A DNA stretch of 64,000 nt from positions 1-64,000 of the forward strand of contig NZ_NSKD01000009.1 in assembly GCF_002286965.1 (NCBI RefSeq). Direction: 5' to 3'. The notes beneath the pieces were generated by a model that did not search any database, was not told the origin of the DNA, and was given only the letters and a program-made list of their open reading frames with translations. Position numbers and translations under genes: made by a program. Source of the DNA: Halovibrio salipaludis (GTDB taxonomy: Bacteria > Pseudomonadota > Gammaproteobacteria > Pseudomonadales > Oleiphilaceae). Positions 16,671 to 25,612 of this stretch are shown here, piece after piece; position 1 is the stretch's first letter; each line of letters begins with the position of its first letter.

Positions 16671-17951
16671 TCAGTCCAGCGTCACCCCATAATCGCGGAT
16701 ATCGTCTAGACGTGTCGCTCCAATTCCGTTGATAGCGGTCAGTTGGTTCAGATCTGTGATCGGCCTCATGGTGATGAGCTCGCGTGCACGCTCTGGCCCC
16801 AGGTGCGGGACGTTCTGCAGTTCCTGCTCGGTAGCGGTATTCAAGGCGACGTAGGCGCCATGAGCTGCTGGCGCCGGTCCTCTATTGCCCCCCGCTGATT
16901 CGGGCTGGCTTTGTGTAGCATTCGTTGCAGAGGCCACCTCTTCCGGCTCCTGAAATCGGATCCCTGCGAAATCCGCGTAGATCTCGATCAACGCTTCCTG
17001 ACGTTGCGTGCGGTCGCCATCTTCCAGTGCGAGCTCATCCGCCTGCAGAATCGTTTCAGAGACGGTGTGCTCGGGGGCTTTCTCCGTCATTCGCTGGGCC
17101 AGGGCGGCCATCACCATAGGAGGCGCCTCCGCCCGCTGTTCAGCGTCATTGTCCTGCAGCCTTTGGACGCGAGCAGCCACTGCAACAAGGTCTTCTGTTG
17201 CGCTGGCCAGCACGGGCCAGGTCTCAGAATTCGAGGCCACGCGTTCCTGCATTGCCTGCGCTACCTCATCTGGATCACGCTCGCGCCCCCACGCCACCAG
17301 AACCAGAGCGGTTCCAGCGATCAGTGCCTCCTGGGTCCAGGCAGAGATGGGCGGTTCCAGCCCCTCCATGCCTTGTGAAACCCGACGAGCTAGACGCCAA
17401 TTGCGAAAGCGCCGTTTCGTAACCGCCACCGCGTAGGGTGTCGCCAATGCGAGCCTATAGACGATCCCGCCCAACAATACGCCAAGGCGAAACAACACCA
17501 CCAGCGCCTGAATCAGCACCTGCACGGCCATCGCAAGGCCCACGAATAGCATATAGATCATCTGCAGGAAGGCCGCGTTCTGTCCACGCACCTGGACACC
17601 GGCTACCTTAGCCGATGAGCGGTTGGGCTTGATCCAGTTGAAAGAACCCAGTGCGTTGCGAGTAGAGACCGTTGCGCCGGTCTTGGAGACGTTGAGTTTC
17701 GTGGGCCCCTCGCGGTAGCGGCCCCGCAACACAAAGCGCCCGTTCTGCAGGGCGACCTGGGTATTGATCATGGGTGTTCCGGAAACACGGAATCCGGTGC
17801 TCGTGTTGGCAGTGACGTTCACGCCAGCCGCCTCTGCCTGGGCCCGGAGCGCAACACCACCGGTGCGGCTCGCACGCAGGTGGCGCCCACGGTGCTCGAC
17901 CCGGCGCTGGCGCCCGTAGTCATCTTTTTTGCCCAGATTGAAAAGTCCCAT
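16671..17951 (-). CDS. Membrane protein with C-terminal helix-hairpin-helix domain
   Basis: 426 residues from the ATG at 17951 (AGGAG eight bases upstream). The N terminus is basic, followed by a beta-rich stretch resembling DUF4236-type sequence (GPTKLNVSKTGATVSTRNALG, about 80-105). Hydrophobic helices follow at about residues 127-165 (MIYMLFVGLAMAVQVLIQ and beyond), with a possible further helix near 208-222. A helical acidic middle leads to a ComEA-like helix-hairpin-helix at the C terminus (VALNTATEQELQNVPHLGPE, INGIGATRLDDI). Such HhH motifs bind DNA non-specifically. This suggests a membrane-anchored nucleic-acid-binding protein, perhaps for DNA uptake or sensing; that role is inference. 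It is downstream of nothing obvious and lies 124 bases from darT. Confidence 0.7.
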   Translation of the reverse strand: MGLFNLGKKDDYGRQRRVEHRGRHLRASRTGGVALRAQAEAAGVNVTANTSTGFRVSGTPMINTQVALQNGRFVLRGRYREGPTKLNVSKTGATVSTRNALGSFNWIKPNRSSAKVAGVQVRGQNAAFLQMIYMLFVGLAMAVQVLIQALVVLFRLGVLLGGIVYRLALATPYAVAVTKRRFRNWRLARRVSQGMEGLEPPISAWTQEALIAGTALVLVAWGRERDPDEVAQAMQERVASNSETWPVLASATEDLVAVAARVQRLQDNDAEQRAEAPPMVMAALAQRMTEKAPEHTVSETILQADELALEDGDRTQRQEALIEIYADFAGIRFQEPEEVASATNATQSQPESAGGNRGPAPAAHGAYVALNTATEQELQNVPHLGPERARELITMRPITDLNQLTAINGIGATRLDDIRDYGVTLD

Positions 17952-18311
17952 CGACCCGGCTCCTGCCTTCAACCGCTTGTAATCACCGTAGCGCGCTGGC
18001 GCCGCACGGAGGAATTCTATGTCCGTTTACTCTTAGACCTTCTTCCGCTTGAGGCTAAGTGGTGTTACCACGAAACGCCCGGTCTCGAAAAACCACCCTC
18101 GCTTTGAGTCTGGTGACGCGTTTTGCTATTTTCCTCGCGTTTTATAATGCTCGAATCAGATCCTGGTTGTATCGGGCAAGACCATGTCTGTTTCGGTAAG
18201 ATAGTGACCTTTACCTGAGTTGCTGACCGCGATCGTCCAGCCGGGATTGATGCGTCACCGTCATCAACAAAAACGTAAGGCCTTCCTCTTGATGAATGCG
18301 CGAGGTTCTTC

Positions 18312-19257
18312 ATGACCCAACCAGACGTGGCACAGTGGCGGGGCTTGGTGTGGATGACCATCGCGGTTTTGACCATCCCTGCCTCAGACGCTATTGCCAA
18401 GCTTGTTGGTCAAAGCCTTTCCATCGGCCAAATCACCACTACTCGGTTTGTGATTCAATGCCTTCTGCTGCTTCCGTTGTGGCTATGGTGGCGTCATCAA
18501 GGCATCTGGCTGCAAGGGCTCAAGGCCAGAGACTGGTGGCTGGGGAGCCTGGTTGCCGCCTCCATTTTGTTTCTCTTCTGGGGCACTGAGCTACCTGCCG
18601 CTTGCTAACAATATTGCCATTTTCTTTGTCGAACCGTTGATTCTGGTCCTGTTCTCGAAATGGTTCTTAAAAGAGACAGTGTCCAGACGACGCTGGATTG
18701 CGGTCACTGTTGGATTAGTTGGCGCGATGATCGTGATTCGCCCCAATATCGAGGCGTACGGCTGGGCCACTATTCTGCCTTTGTTGGCTGCCACGGCGTA
18801 CGCCGCTTACCTGACATCAACCCGGGCACTGCGCGAGCGTGCTGACCCAACGCATGGGGCAGAGGCTGCTACCAGCCTACAAAAATCGGTTCGACTCCAG
18901 CTGATGATCAGTGTTGCTGCATCTGTGCTTATGGTCATTCTGCTGGGAGCGGGGCAGATGATGTCTCTGGCTCTAACCGAATTTCAATGGCCCACACTGG
19001 AGCAATGGCAACTGCTCGTTCTGCTGGGGGTGCTGGCCGCCTTCGCCCATGTGCTCATTGCCCTGGCGTTTTCACATGCAAGCGCCAGTGTCCTGGCTCC
19101 CGTCCAATACCTTGAAATAATGGGCGCTGTGTTTTTTGGGTGGTGGCTTTTCAGCGAATGGCCAGACGCCTTAACCTTTGTTGGTGCTGCCATCATTATC
19201 GGATCCGGCATCTACATTGCCCTTGAAAAGCCCGAACCTGACGTGATTCAAGACTGA
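18312..19257 (+). pseudogene. EamA/DMT-family transporter broken by a one-base frameshift
   Basis: Two overlapping frames encode adjacent parts of one 10-helix EamA transporter. The first (18312 to a stop at 18608) covers the N-terminal three helices and ends FLFWGTELPAAC. The second, one frame over, continues GALSYLPLANNIAIFFVEP to the normal C terminus at 19257. Adding one G to the GGGG run at 18580-18583 restores WGALSYLPLANN, the usual sequence at this point, and a full protein of about 315 residues. The break may be real or a homopolymer sequencing error. The transporter, if intact, would export small metabolites. Both EamA repeats are present. Confidence 0.85.
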
Positions 19258-19296
19258 AACAGCGAAAGCCATGCTGGGCTTTGGGTCTCGGGTGAC

Positions 19297-20640
19297 CTAA
19301 TCATGCGAATGCGGACGGTCAGGCAACCGCAATCTCGCTTCAATACCCCCATCCTCAGCCTGTTCCAGATGCAGATCGCCACCATATAAAGCCGCAAGAT
19401 CACGGGCGATGGCAAGACCCAGCCCTGAACCGGCACTGGATTCGTCGAGTTTGACACCCCGCTCCATTACCGCCGCCCGTGCATCCGCGCTCATTCCTGG
19501 ACCGTCATCCATCACCCTGAAGAGGATACCGTCAGTGCTTTGTTCCACGACGAGCTTGAAACGCTGGGTGGCCCACTTGGCGGCGTTATCCACCAGGTTT
19601 CCGACCATTTCCTGCAGATCCTGGGGATCGGTTCTGACGCTGATGGTCTCCGGAATGATGAAGTCGCATTCAAGCTGGCGGCGTTGGGCAAGACGTTCAA
19701 AACCCTGAATGAGGGGCTGAAGGGTTTCAGCAAGATTGCGGGGTGTTCCCAATGCTGAGGGCCCCGCAGCAGCGGCGCGGGAAAGGTGATGGCGGATGGC
19801 CGCATCCATGCGCTGGATTTCGCTCTGGAGCGTGACCCGCTGATCATCGCGGAGCCGACCCGCCAGTGTGCCTATAACGGCAATGGGGGTTTTAAGGGCA
19901 TGCGCCAGGTTGTCCGCCGTCTGGCGACTGCGCTTGATCAGGGATTGATCGCGCTCCAGCACCCGATTCATCGCATTGGCCAGGCCGGTCAGCTCCGCCG
20001 GAAGATCAGTGTTCAGTCTGTCACGGTCACCGTTTTCGACATGGGCCAGATCAGACTGGATGCTGCGTAATGGGGCCAGCCCCCAGTGCAGCTGCATGGC
20101 CAGGCCCGCCAGGAGGATGAGCGCGAGCACCGCGAGAGAGATCCAAAGGAGCTGGTTGAACTGATCCATCTCTGCCTGGATTGAGTGCAGTGGTGCCGCC
20201 ACCAGGACATGAATGGGTTGATCCATGCCGGGCAGTGTCACTTGGCGTTGGACGACCCGCAGCCGGTCACCATTGGGACCAATGGCGTCATGGCGCACCA
20301 GGCTATCGCTGTCGGCGAGGGAGAGCCGCTCATCCCAGAGTGACCGGGATGCAAGCGTCTGCTCGGGCCCTTCGATCTGCCAGTACCAGCCTGAAAATAT
20401 GCGGCTGAATCGCGGCTCGCCCGGCACGTCGGGAGGTGGCAGCGAGCCTTTGACACGATCGTATTCAAGGCTGGCAAGAACCACGTTGAGCAGCGACTCC
20501 AGCCGCTCGTCGAACGCCGTGTGTATGGACTGCTGGAAGTTGTAGGACAGCAGCAACCCGGAGACGGGCAGCACGAGCAGGATCATCAGGCAGGCGCCGG
20601 CGAGCATCCGGATATGGATAGTGGCGCGGCGTTGGGTCAC
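19297..20640 (-). CDS. Two-component sensor histidine kinase
   Basis: 447 residues, PhoQ/QseC-like layout. TM1 at about 11-31, a periplasmic sensor domain (32-162), TM2 at about 163-185, then a short HAMP-like linker (LAPLRSIQSDLAHVENGD). The dimerisation helix carries the phospho-acceptor His247 (NLAHALKTPIAVI). The ATPase domain has an N box (NLVDNAAKWA), G1 (DDGPGM) and G2 (GSGLGLAIA). The start overlaps the response-regulator stop by 4 bases, so the pair is co-translated. With the PepSY gene it forms a three-gene leftward operon. The signal is unknown. Confidence 0.95.
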   Translation of the reverse strand: MTQRRATIHIRMLAGACLMILLVLPVSGLLLSYNFQQSIHTAFDERLESLLNVVLASLEYDRVKGSLPPPDVPGEPRFSRIFSGWYWQIEGPEQTLASRSLWDERLSLADSDSLVRHDAIGPNGDRLRVVQRQVTLPGMDQPIHVLVAAPLHSIQAEMDQFNQLLWISLAVLALILLAGLAMQLHWGLAPLRSIQSDLAHVENGDRDRLNTDLPAELTGLANAMNRVLERDQSLIKRSRQTADNLAHALKTPIAVIGTLAGRLRDDQRVTLQSEIQRMDAAIRHHLSRAAAAGPSALGTPRNLAETLQPLIQGFERLAQRRQLECDFIIPETISVRTDPQDLQEMVGNLVDNAAKWATQRFKLVVEQSTDGILFRVMDDGPGMSADARAAVMERGVKLDESSAGSGLGLAIARDLAALYGGDLHLEQAEDGGIEARLRLPDRPHSHD

Positions 20641-21308
20641 TGCGTATCCCCGGGATCCGTCAGGCGGTAACCACGCCCGCGCAGCGTCTCGATGATGGTT
20701 GCCCCGAGCTTTCGCCTGAGGCGGCTGATCTGGACATCGATGACGTTGGAGTCGGGTTCATGGTCGCTTTCATAGGTGTACTCCGCGAGCTCCTGGCGAC
20801 TCACGATACGCGGGAAGGCGTGCATCAGTCTTTCCATCAGCCGGTACTCCTGCGCGGTCAATGATACTGGCATGCCGCAGTGAGTGAGCTGACCAAGCTG
20901 GGTGTCCAGGGTCAGGTTGCCTACCTGGATCTGTGGATGCGCATGATTGTGGCTGCGTCGCACGAGCGCACGTAGCCTGAAAAGCACCTCGGCGGTCTCG
21001 AACGGTTTGGTGACATAGTCGTCGGCACCGGCTGAAAAGCCGGCGGCCTTGTCAGACCAGCGCTCCCGGGCTGTGAGTATCAGCACAGGGACATCCATCC
21101 CCCGGTGGCGCCAGCTCTCAAGCCAGGTCACCGCATTACCGTCGGGAAGACCAAGGTCGAGGATGATCACATCGTAGGACTGGGTCATGACCTGAAAGTC
21201 GGCATCCGAACCGGTTTCAGTGCACTCCACAATGATCCCCGTCTCTTCCAGGGCGCTGGAGAGCTCCCGGGACAGGGCCTGGTCGTCTTCCACCAGAAGC
21301 AGCTTCAT
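20637..21308 (-). CDS. OmpR-family response regulator
   Basis: 223 residues. The receiver domain has the acidic pocket (VEDDQ at residues 6-10), phospho-acceptor Asp51 (IILDLGLPDG), Thr79 (LILTARERW) and Lys101 (VTKPFE). The C-terminal winged helix (about 125-220) includes SLTAQEYRLMERLMHAFPR and ISRLRRKLGATIIETLRGRG. It overlaps both neighbours (PepSY gene and kinase) by 4 bases. Likely targets are the flanking PepSY and cytochrome b561 genes read in the opposite direction; this is inferred from position. Confidence 0.96.
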   Translation of the reverse strand: MKLLLVEDDQALSRELSSALEETGIIVECTETGSDADFQVMTQSYDVIILDLGLPDGNAVTWLESWRHRGMDVPVLILTARERWSDKAAGFSAGADDYVTKPFETAEVLFRLRALVRRSHNHAHPQIQVGNLTLDTQLGQLTHCGMPVSLTAQEYRLMERLMHAFPRIVSRQELAEYTYESDHEPDSNVIDVQISRLRRKLGATIIETLRGRGYRLTDPGDTQ

Positions 21309-21667
21309 GGATCGCGCCTCATCTGATTGATCCCTGTACCTTCTATGCCGATTATTTCTCCGGTGGCTGCATCCAGCAGGAATTCCACCACCTGACCATC
21401 CGGCCCGAGAAGCTCGATTTCATAGACCCGGGCGCCTGCCTCATCCTCCAGCTCAACTTCAATAACCTCGCCTTTGTACTCGCGGCGTAGCGTTTCAATG
21501 ATCTCGCTCAGCGGTAACAGTTCGCCCGCCTCAACCTGTTCATGCAATTCACGCCATTCATCATCATCCGCCAGTGACACGAGCGGAAGAGTGCATGCAA
21601 AGGTGAGCAGGCACAGGATTGCGGGTTTGAGCGCTTTGGGAGCGGAGAGAAACGTTGGATTCAGCAT
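21305..21667 (-). CDS. Small secreted PepSY-domain protein
   Basis: 120 residues with a signal peptide (about 1-33, ILCLLTFACTLPLVSLADD). The PepSY domain follows (LPLSEIIETLRREYKGEVIEVELEDEAG in two pieces, VYEIELLGPDGQVVEFLLDAATGEIIG). PepSY proteins are periplasmic, often inhibitors of peptidases or regulators of sensor kinases. It is the first gene of an operon with the response regulator and kinase (4-base overlaps), a common combination. I infer it modulates the kinase from the periplasm. Confidence 0.88.
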   Translation of the reverse strand: MLNPTFLSAPKALKPAILCLLTFACTLPLVSLADDDEWRELHEQVEAGELLPLSEIIETLRREYKGEVIEVELEDEAGARVYEIELLGPDGQVVEFLLDAATGEIIGIEGTGINQMRRDP

Positions 21668-21801
21668 AACGCGATTATAGCGAAAGCCAGCATGAACAGA
21701 GTATGAATGAATCGCTCACCGTTGGGTCACGCAGCCACTGGTAGCTTGGATCATGAATCGACAGCGATTCGCCCACATAGAACGATTCTGGAGGAAGTTC
21801 C

Positions 21802-22272
21802 ATGAAAACAGTAGCAGGTATCACGCTTTTGTCCGCGTTGGCGCTCGCGCCGATGGCTCAGGCCGCCGGTTCGATGGAGGACGTGAATCGGATTGTCACG
21901 GCTGCGTCCGATCATGGGGTCAGCCATTTCAATGAGCTGGAAACCGAGGATGGCCGCATGACCGAAGTGGAGGGCTGGCTGGATGATGAGTGGCACGTGG
22001 AAGTGGCCATTGATGGCTCTGGCGACATCGGTCGAGAGGAGCGTCAGAAACGAATCGACGGCGCCTGGGGTATGACGACGGATCAGGTGCGTCAGTATGC
22101 GGAGGCAGCTTTTGGCGAAGGACTGACCCGTATTGAAGAGATCAGTGTGGATACCAGCGGTCAAGTTGAAGTGGAGGGCTATGGTAAGCGCAGTAATGGT
22201 GAAGAGGGCGAGGCGTTGAGTGTTCACTTCCGCCTTGGCGATACGACACCGTCCGATGTTCGTCGCGATTGA
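21802..22272 (+). CDS. Periplasmic PepSY-like protein
   Basis: 156 residues with a clear signal peptide (MKTVAGITLLSALALAPMAQ, then AAGS). Two PepSY-like beta-alpha repeats follow: FNELETEDGRMTEVEGWLDDEW in pieces at about 48-70, and ITRIEEISVDTSGQVEVEG-like sequence at about 110-130. It is divergent from the PepSY/two-component operon (134-base gap) and is followed by cytochrome b561. GGAGGA lies 7 bases before the ATG. Likely controlled by the neighbouring response regulator. Confidence 0.8.
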   Translation: MKTVAGITLLSALALAPMAQAAGSMEDVNRIVTAASDHGVSHFNELETEDGRMTEVEGWLDDEWHVEVAIDGSGDIGREERQKRIDGAWGMTTDQVRQYAEAAFGEGLTRIEEISVDTSGQVEVEGYGKRSNGEEGEALSVHFRLGDTTPSDVRRD

Positions 22273-22280
22273 TTCGGACA

Positions 22281-22311
22281 GCTATGGGCTCAGATCTTCT
22301 GAGCCCATAGC
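22281..22311. terminator. Strong hairpin between the PepSY and cytochrome b561 genes
   Basis: A 14-bp perfect stem (22281-22294 with 22298-22311) with a 3-nt TCT loop starts 9 bases after the PepSY stop. No T run follows, so it is more likely an mRNA-stabilising hairpin or partial terminator than a complete stop. It would allow different expression of the two genes. Confidence 0.6.
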
Positions 22312-22382
22312 GCGAGCCCAGGGCCCCTGATGAATGCTGCCCCCCTGGATATAAACTGTTAGACCAGTAATAAGGAATGACA

Positions 22383-22910
22383 ATGCCAAACCAACATCGC
22401 TACTCCGCACTATCAACGATCAATCACTGGGTCACAGCGCTTCTGGTCGTCGTCATGCTGGCGCTAGGCTATGCAGCAGCGGCGGCGCCCTCAGAAGCAG
22501 TCGAAGGCTATGTGATGGGGATTCACGTGTCGCTGGGCTTCTTTGTGTTTCTGTTCGTGGCCTGGCGAGTGATCGTCAGGTGGTATGAGGGATTCCCTGA
22601 GAGTACTGGCCAGACTGCCCTGGAGCGCTGGAGTGCGTATCTCATGCACAGGGCAATACTGGTTCTGCTCGCATTGCTGGTGATTACGGGCCCAATGTAT
22701 CTGTTTACGGAAGATGAATGCATGAATGTGTTCAACTGGTTTTCTGTTTGCGTGCCACTTGAGAGCCTGTCCGTCATTCACGAGCCCATGGAATGGCTTC
22801 ATGTTTACATTGGCCTATACCTGCTCCCGGCTCTGCTTGTACTGCATCTTGTTGGTGCAATCCATCACTATGCCGTTGGCGGGAAACAGGAAGACCCTTC
22901 GAATCTGTGA
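22383..22910 (+). CDS. Cytochrome b561
   Basis: About 175 residues. Four membrane helices with histidines placed for two b-type haems: in the 22377-start numbering His17 (INHWVT), His50 (GIHVSLGF), His142 (WLHVYIG) and His157 (VLHLVG), with His91 and His135 as further candidates. Members pass electrons from quinol to periplasmic acceptors or act in superoxide scavenging. I favour the ATG at 22383, because AAGGA lies 6 bases before it and directly touches the alternative ATG at 22377. Pairing with PepSY proteins and a two-component system is common for this family. Confidence 0.93.
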   Translation: MPNQHRYSALSTINHWVTALLVVVMLALGYAAAAAPSEAVEGYVMGIHVSLGFFVFLFVAWRVIVRWYEGFPESTGQTALERWSAYLMHRAILVLLALLVITGPMYLFTEDECMNVFNWFSVCVPLESLSVIHEPMEWLHVYIGLYLLPALLVLHLVGAIHHYAVGGKQEDPSNL

Positions 22911-23027
22911 GTGACTGCAGTCGGGCAGTATTGGACGGAGTTGACCTGCTCTGCATCGGCTTTTGGGTTACAGTGTCCAAGGTGGTTTCGCAGCAATGAA
23001 TGAATCGAATCGCAATGAGGTGTATCG

Positions 23028-23504
23028 ATGGTGACCGAGACTGATAGAGCGCACCTGCGTCGGTGCATAACGCTCGCCCGGGAGGCTTTGGAGGCAGGCG
23101 ACGCACCGTTTGGCTCGGTGCTGGTGGATGGTAATGGCGCCGTAAGAGCGGAAGACCGCAACCGCGTTGTGAGCCATGACAGCACCTACCATCCAGAGTT
23201 CGCTCTGGCCCGCTGGGCCGCCCTCAACATGACAGAGCAGGAGCGCGCAGACGCCACCGTGTATACCTCGGGTGAACATTGTCCCATGTGCTCGGCTGCT
23301 CATGCCTGGGCCGGCTTGGGGCGTATTGTTTATGCCAGTTCTGGCCAGCAGCTGAGCGACTGGCTGGTTGAGCTCGGTGCAGCCGCACCGCCTGTGCGTC
23401 TACTGGCGGTTCAGGAGATTGCTCCGCACGTGACCGTTCAAGGTCCGGTCCCTGAGTTCGCTGAGCAGGTGCGTGAACTCCATATCCAAAATCAGGCTGG
23501 ATAG
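23028..23504 (+). CDS. Nucleoside/cytidine deaminase-like zinc hydrolase
   Basis: 158 residues of the cytidine deaminase superfamily (tRNA adenosine/guanine deaminase-like). Zinc ligands are His55 with catalytic Glu57 (TYHPEFALARWA) and Cys85/Cys88 (EHCPMCSAAHAW). The N-terminal GDAPFGSVLVDGNG is typical. The exact substrate (guanine, cytosine, or another base) cannot be read from sequence. The usual active-site motif H(A/V)E is HPE here, which still keeps both key residues. It stands alone, convergent with the MFS gene, whose stop is 14 bases away. Confidence 0.88.
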   Translation: MVTETDRAHLRRCITLAREALEAGDAPFGSVLVDGNGAVRAEDRNRVVSHDSTYHPEFALARWAALNMTEQERADATVYTSGEHCPMCSAAHAWAGLGRIVYASSGQQLSDWLVELGAAAPPVRLLAVQEIAPHVTVQGPVPEFAEQVRELHIQNQAG

Positions 23505-23518
23505 GCCTGGCCTGCCCA

Positions 23519-24724
23519 TCACGCGCTGGCGTTTGCTGCGGCGTGAGAGCCAACCAGACGATCACGCCCAGCCGCGATGCCAGCCGCGAGTGCACCAAGT
23601 CCCGTCAGGGCAAGGAACACTCCGGCGATCCGCCAGTCATCAAACCATTCATTCAGCACGCCAAGGACCAGTGGGCCAAATGCTGCCATGGTGTAGCCGA
23701 CCCCCTGTGCCATCCCCGACAGTCGGGCTGACGTTTCCGGATCACCCGCGCGAATGGCCAGCAGCGTCAGTGCCATACTGAAGGTAGCCCCCTGACCCAG
23801 TCCCAGGATGACGACCCAGAGCCAGATCTGGGGTAGCGGGCCGACAATGCATCCAAGGATGCCACTGATCGTGAAAACGATGGCGAGTGCGATGATAAGG
23901 CGTTGATCACGCATTTTGCTGCTTGCCCAGGGTGCCAGAATAGCGGTACTGATCTGGAGCATGATCGACAGTGATAAAGCAAAGCCAGCGTTAACGGGCG
24001 TCAGCCCCCGGCTCTGCAGGATTGTGGGTAGCCAGCCAAAAACAGCGAACGCCAGGACTGCCTGCAGTCCCATGTAGAGCGTGACCTGCCAGGCCAGCGG
24101 GTCCCGGAACAGTGAGTGGCCTGGCGTGGGCCGCGCCTTTCGAATGGGTTCAGGATTTAACTGGCTTGCCCAGACCATTGAGGCGATCCCCGCAGGGACT
24201 GCCCACACCATCAACGACGACCGCCAGTCTCCATCAAACGCCATTCGAAGGGGCTCTGTCACGCCGGCTGCGGATGAGGCGCCGAAGAACACCACGGCGG
24301 TGTAGAGCCCGGTCAGAAGGCTGGCGTGCTGAGGAAAGTCGCGTTTGACGATGCCTGGCAAAAGGACGCCCATTATTCCAATGCAGCTCCCCACAATGCT
24401 GGTCCCAATCAACAAGGCGGCAAAATCCAGATACGGACGTGCAAGCAGTGCAAATGCCAGCAGGACAACAGCCGCCAGCACGGCTCGCTCGATGCCCAAG
24501 CGACGGGATAATGCCGGAGCCAGTGGTGCCGCGATGCCCAGAAACAGCACGGGCAGGGTAGTGAGTATCCCCTGGTCGAGCGCTGACAGGCCCAGACCGC
24601 GCCCGATCTGGTTCAGAACCGATGCGACACTGGTGAGCCCGGGTCTGAGATTAAGCGCCACCAGCATAATGCCCAGAAACGTTAGAACGTTGGAGCGCGT
24701 CGTTGATTGAGATGAGTCGTGCAT
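23519..24724 (-). CDS. MFS transporter, CynX/NimT family
   Basis: 401 residues with 12 predicted membrane helices. The N-terminal LVALNLRPGLTSVASVLNQIG is characteristic of the CynX/NimT (cyanate and 2-nitroimidazole) branch of the major facilitator superfamily. Further family features are DQGILTTLPVLFLGIAAPLA and the cytoplasmic loop ALSRRLGIERAV. The substrate is unknown. It is convergent with the deaminase gene, so a functional link is possible but unproved. The following 200 bases to the integrated element contain no evident gene. Confidence 0.93.
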   Translation of the reverse strand: MHDSSQSTTRSNVLTFLGIMLVALNLRPGLTSVASVLNQIGRGLGLSALDQGILTTLPVLFLGIAAPLAPALSRRLGIERAVLAAVVLLAFALLARPYLDFAALLIGTSIVGSCIGIMGVLLPGIVKRDFPQHASLLTGLYTAVVFFGASSAAGVTEPLRMAFDGDWRSSLMVWAVPAGIASMVWASQLNPEPIRKARPTPGHSLFRDPLAWQVTLYMGLQAVLAFAVFGWLPTILQSRGLTPVNAGFALSLSIMLQISTAILAPWASSKMRDQRLIIALAIVFTISGILGCIVGPLPQIWLWVVILGLGQGATFSMALTLLAIRAGDPETSARLSGMAQGVGYTMAAFGPLVLGVLNEWFDDWRIAGVFLALTGLGALAAGIAAGRDRLVGSHAAANASA

Positions 24725-24928
24725 GCGGATTACAACGCAGGGGGAAATGATTAGCCTGCTATGCTATCGGTCAGTGACTCCGGAGCAACTTCGTGTTTCC
24801 CGTGACAGAGTTGGAATCATAGGCTAGGAGTGGCCACTATTCCGGGGGAAGTCCAAGCCGTTTTAAAACCGTCCGTGGAAACGGGGTAGAACCCATCCGA
24901 AGCTTCTGTTTCAAGGTCGAGGAGGCAG

Positions 24929-25612
24929 TCAAACAAGGGTAACGCTACTTCCTCCAAAGGCGTGCGCACTTCCGTGGTACTGCTTGGTCTTCATCTTGGT
25001 GAAGTAGCTGAGCCGGTAGAACAGGTTGGTGAAGTCCCGGCCATCTGAGTGGCGGTGGAGATGATAGACCGGATTCTTGGGAGCCTCTGCTAATCCCTGT
25101 CCTTGCTCAGGCGTTATTCCAAGTGCTGAATTCCACGCGGAGGTGATCCGCTTATGCATGTTCTCCTGATCAGACCAGAGGCGACCAATGCCGAAGTAGG
25201 CGTCCTTGTTAACCAACAGGACGCAATGCCAGTGAGGTCGGTTTCCTGGCTGGTCGTATTCTCTCGCCCAGATATAGCCGACAGTGGTGTCGTGGGCCAT
25301 GCCTAACTGCTTCCGAGCCCTTGCCCGGTCATGCTCTATGCGGTCCTTGAGTCGCTCCCAGAACGCTGTCATGAGTCGGTTGTCGTCACCTTCTGCCTGC
25401 ATCCCTTGAGGCAGTCTCAGGTCGAAACGCATGGCTGCGACTCGCGGATGGCGTAGGAGTGAGGTCTGGATGACCTTCTCGATCCGATCCAGGTAGTTTT
25501 CGATCAGCGGTCCTTTTTGCTGCTGGACAGGCATCCCATGGAACTCCGGACCTTCGTGGAGTACCAAGTTGCGATTCTCTGGATGACGCCTTGGTGGCCA
25601 TGCATTGTTCAT
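24929..25612 (-). CDS. Inovirus Gp2-like / YagK-YfjJ family protein
   Basis: 227 residues from the ATG at 25612 (MNNAWPPRRHPENRN), which has AGGA about 9 bases upstream; a TTG at 25675 would add 21 residues. Family-typical segments are RHPRVAAMRFDLRLPQ, then RPHWHCVLLVNKDAYFGIGR and the C-terminal FYRLSYFTKMKTKQYHG. The HWH triad inside a beta strand resembles the metal-binding motif of HUH replication endonucleases, and Gp2-like proteins occur in filamentous phages and P4-like islands, where they are thought to serve replication. It is the last gene of the element on this strand. Confidence 0.82.
   Translation of the reverse strand: MNNAWPPRRHPENRNLVLHEGPEFHGMPVQQQKGPLIENYLDRIEKVIQTSLLRHPRVAAMRFDLRLPQGMQAEGDDNRLMTAFWERLKDRIEHDRARARKQLGMAHDTTVGYIWAREYDQPGNRPHWHCVLLVNKDAYFGIGRLWSDQENMHKRITSAWNSALGITPEQGQGLAEAPKNPVYHLHRHSDGRDFTNLFYRLSYFTKMKTKQYHGSAHAFGGSSVTLV

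Noticed and set aside
24725-24928. Possible left attachment site of the ssrA element
   Set aside because: I looked for the tmRNA 3' end (TGGTGGAGACGGCGGG) here and elsewhere to the left and did not see a convincing copy.
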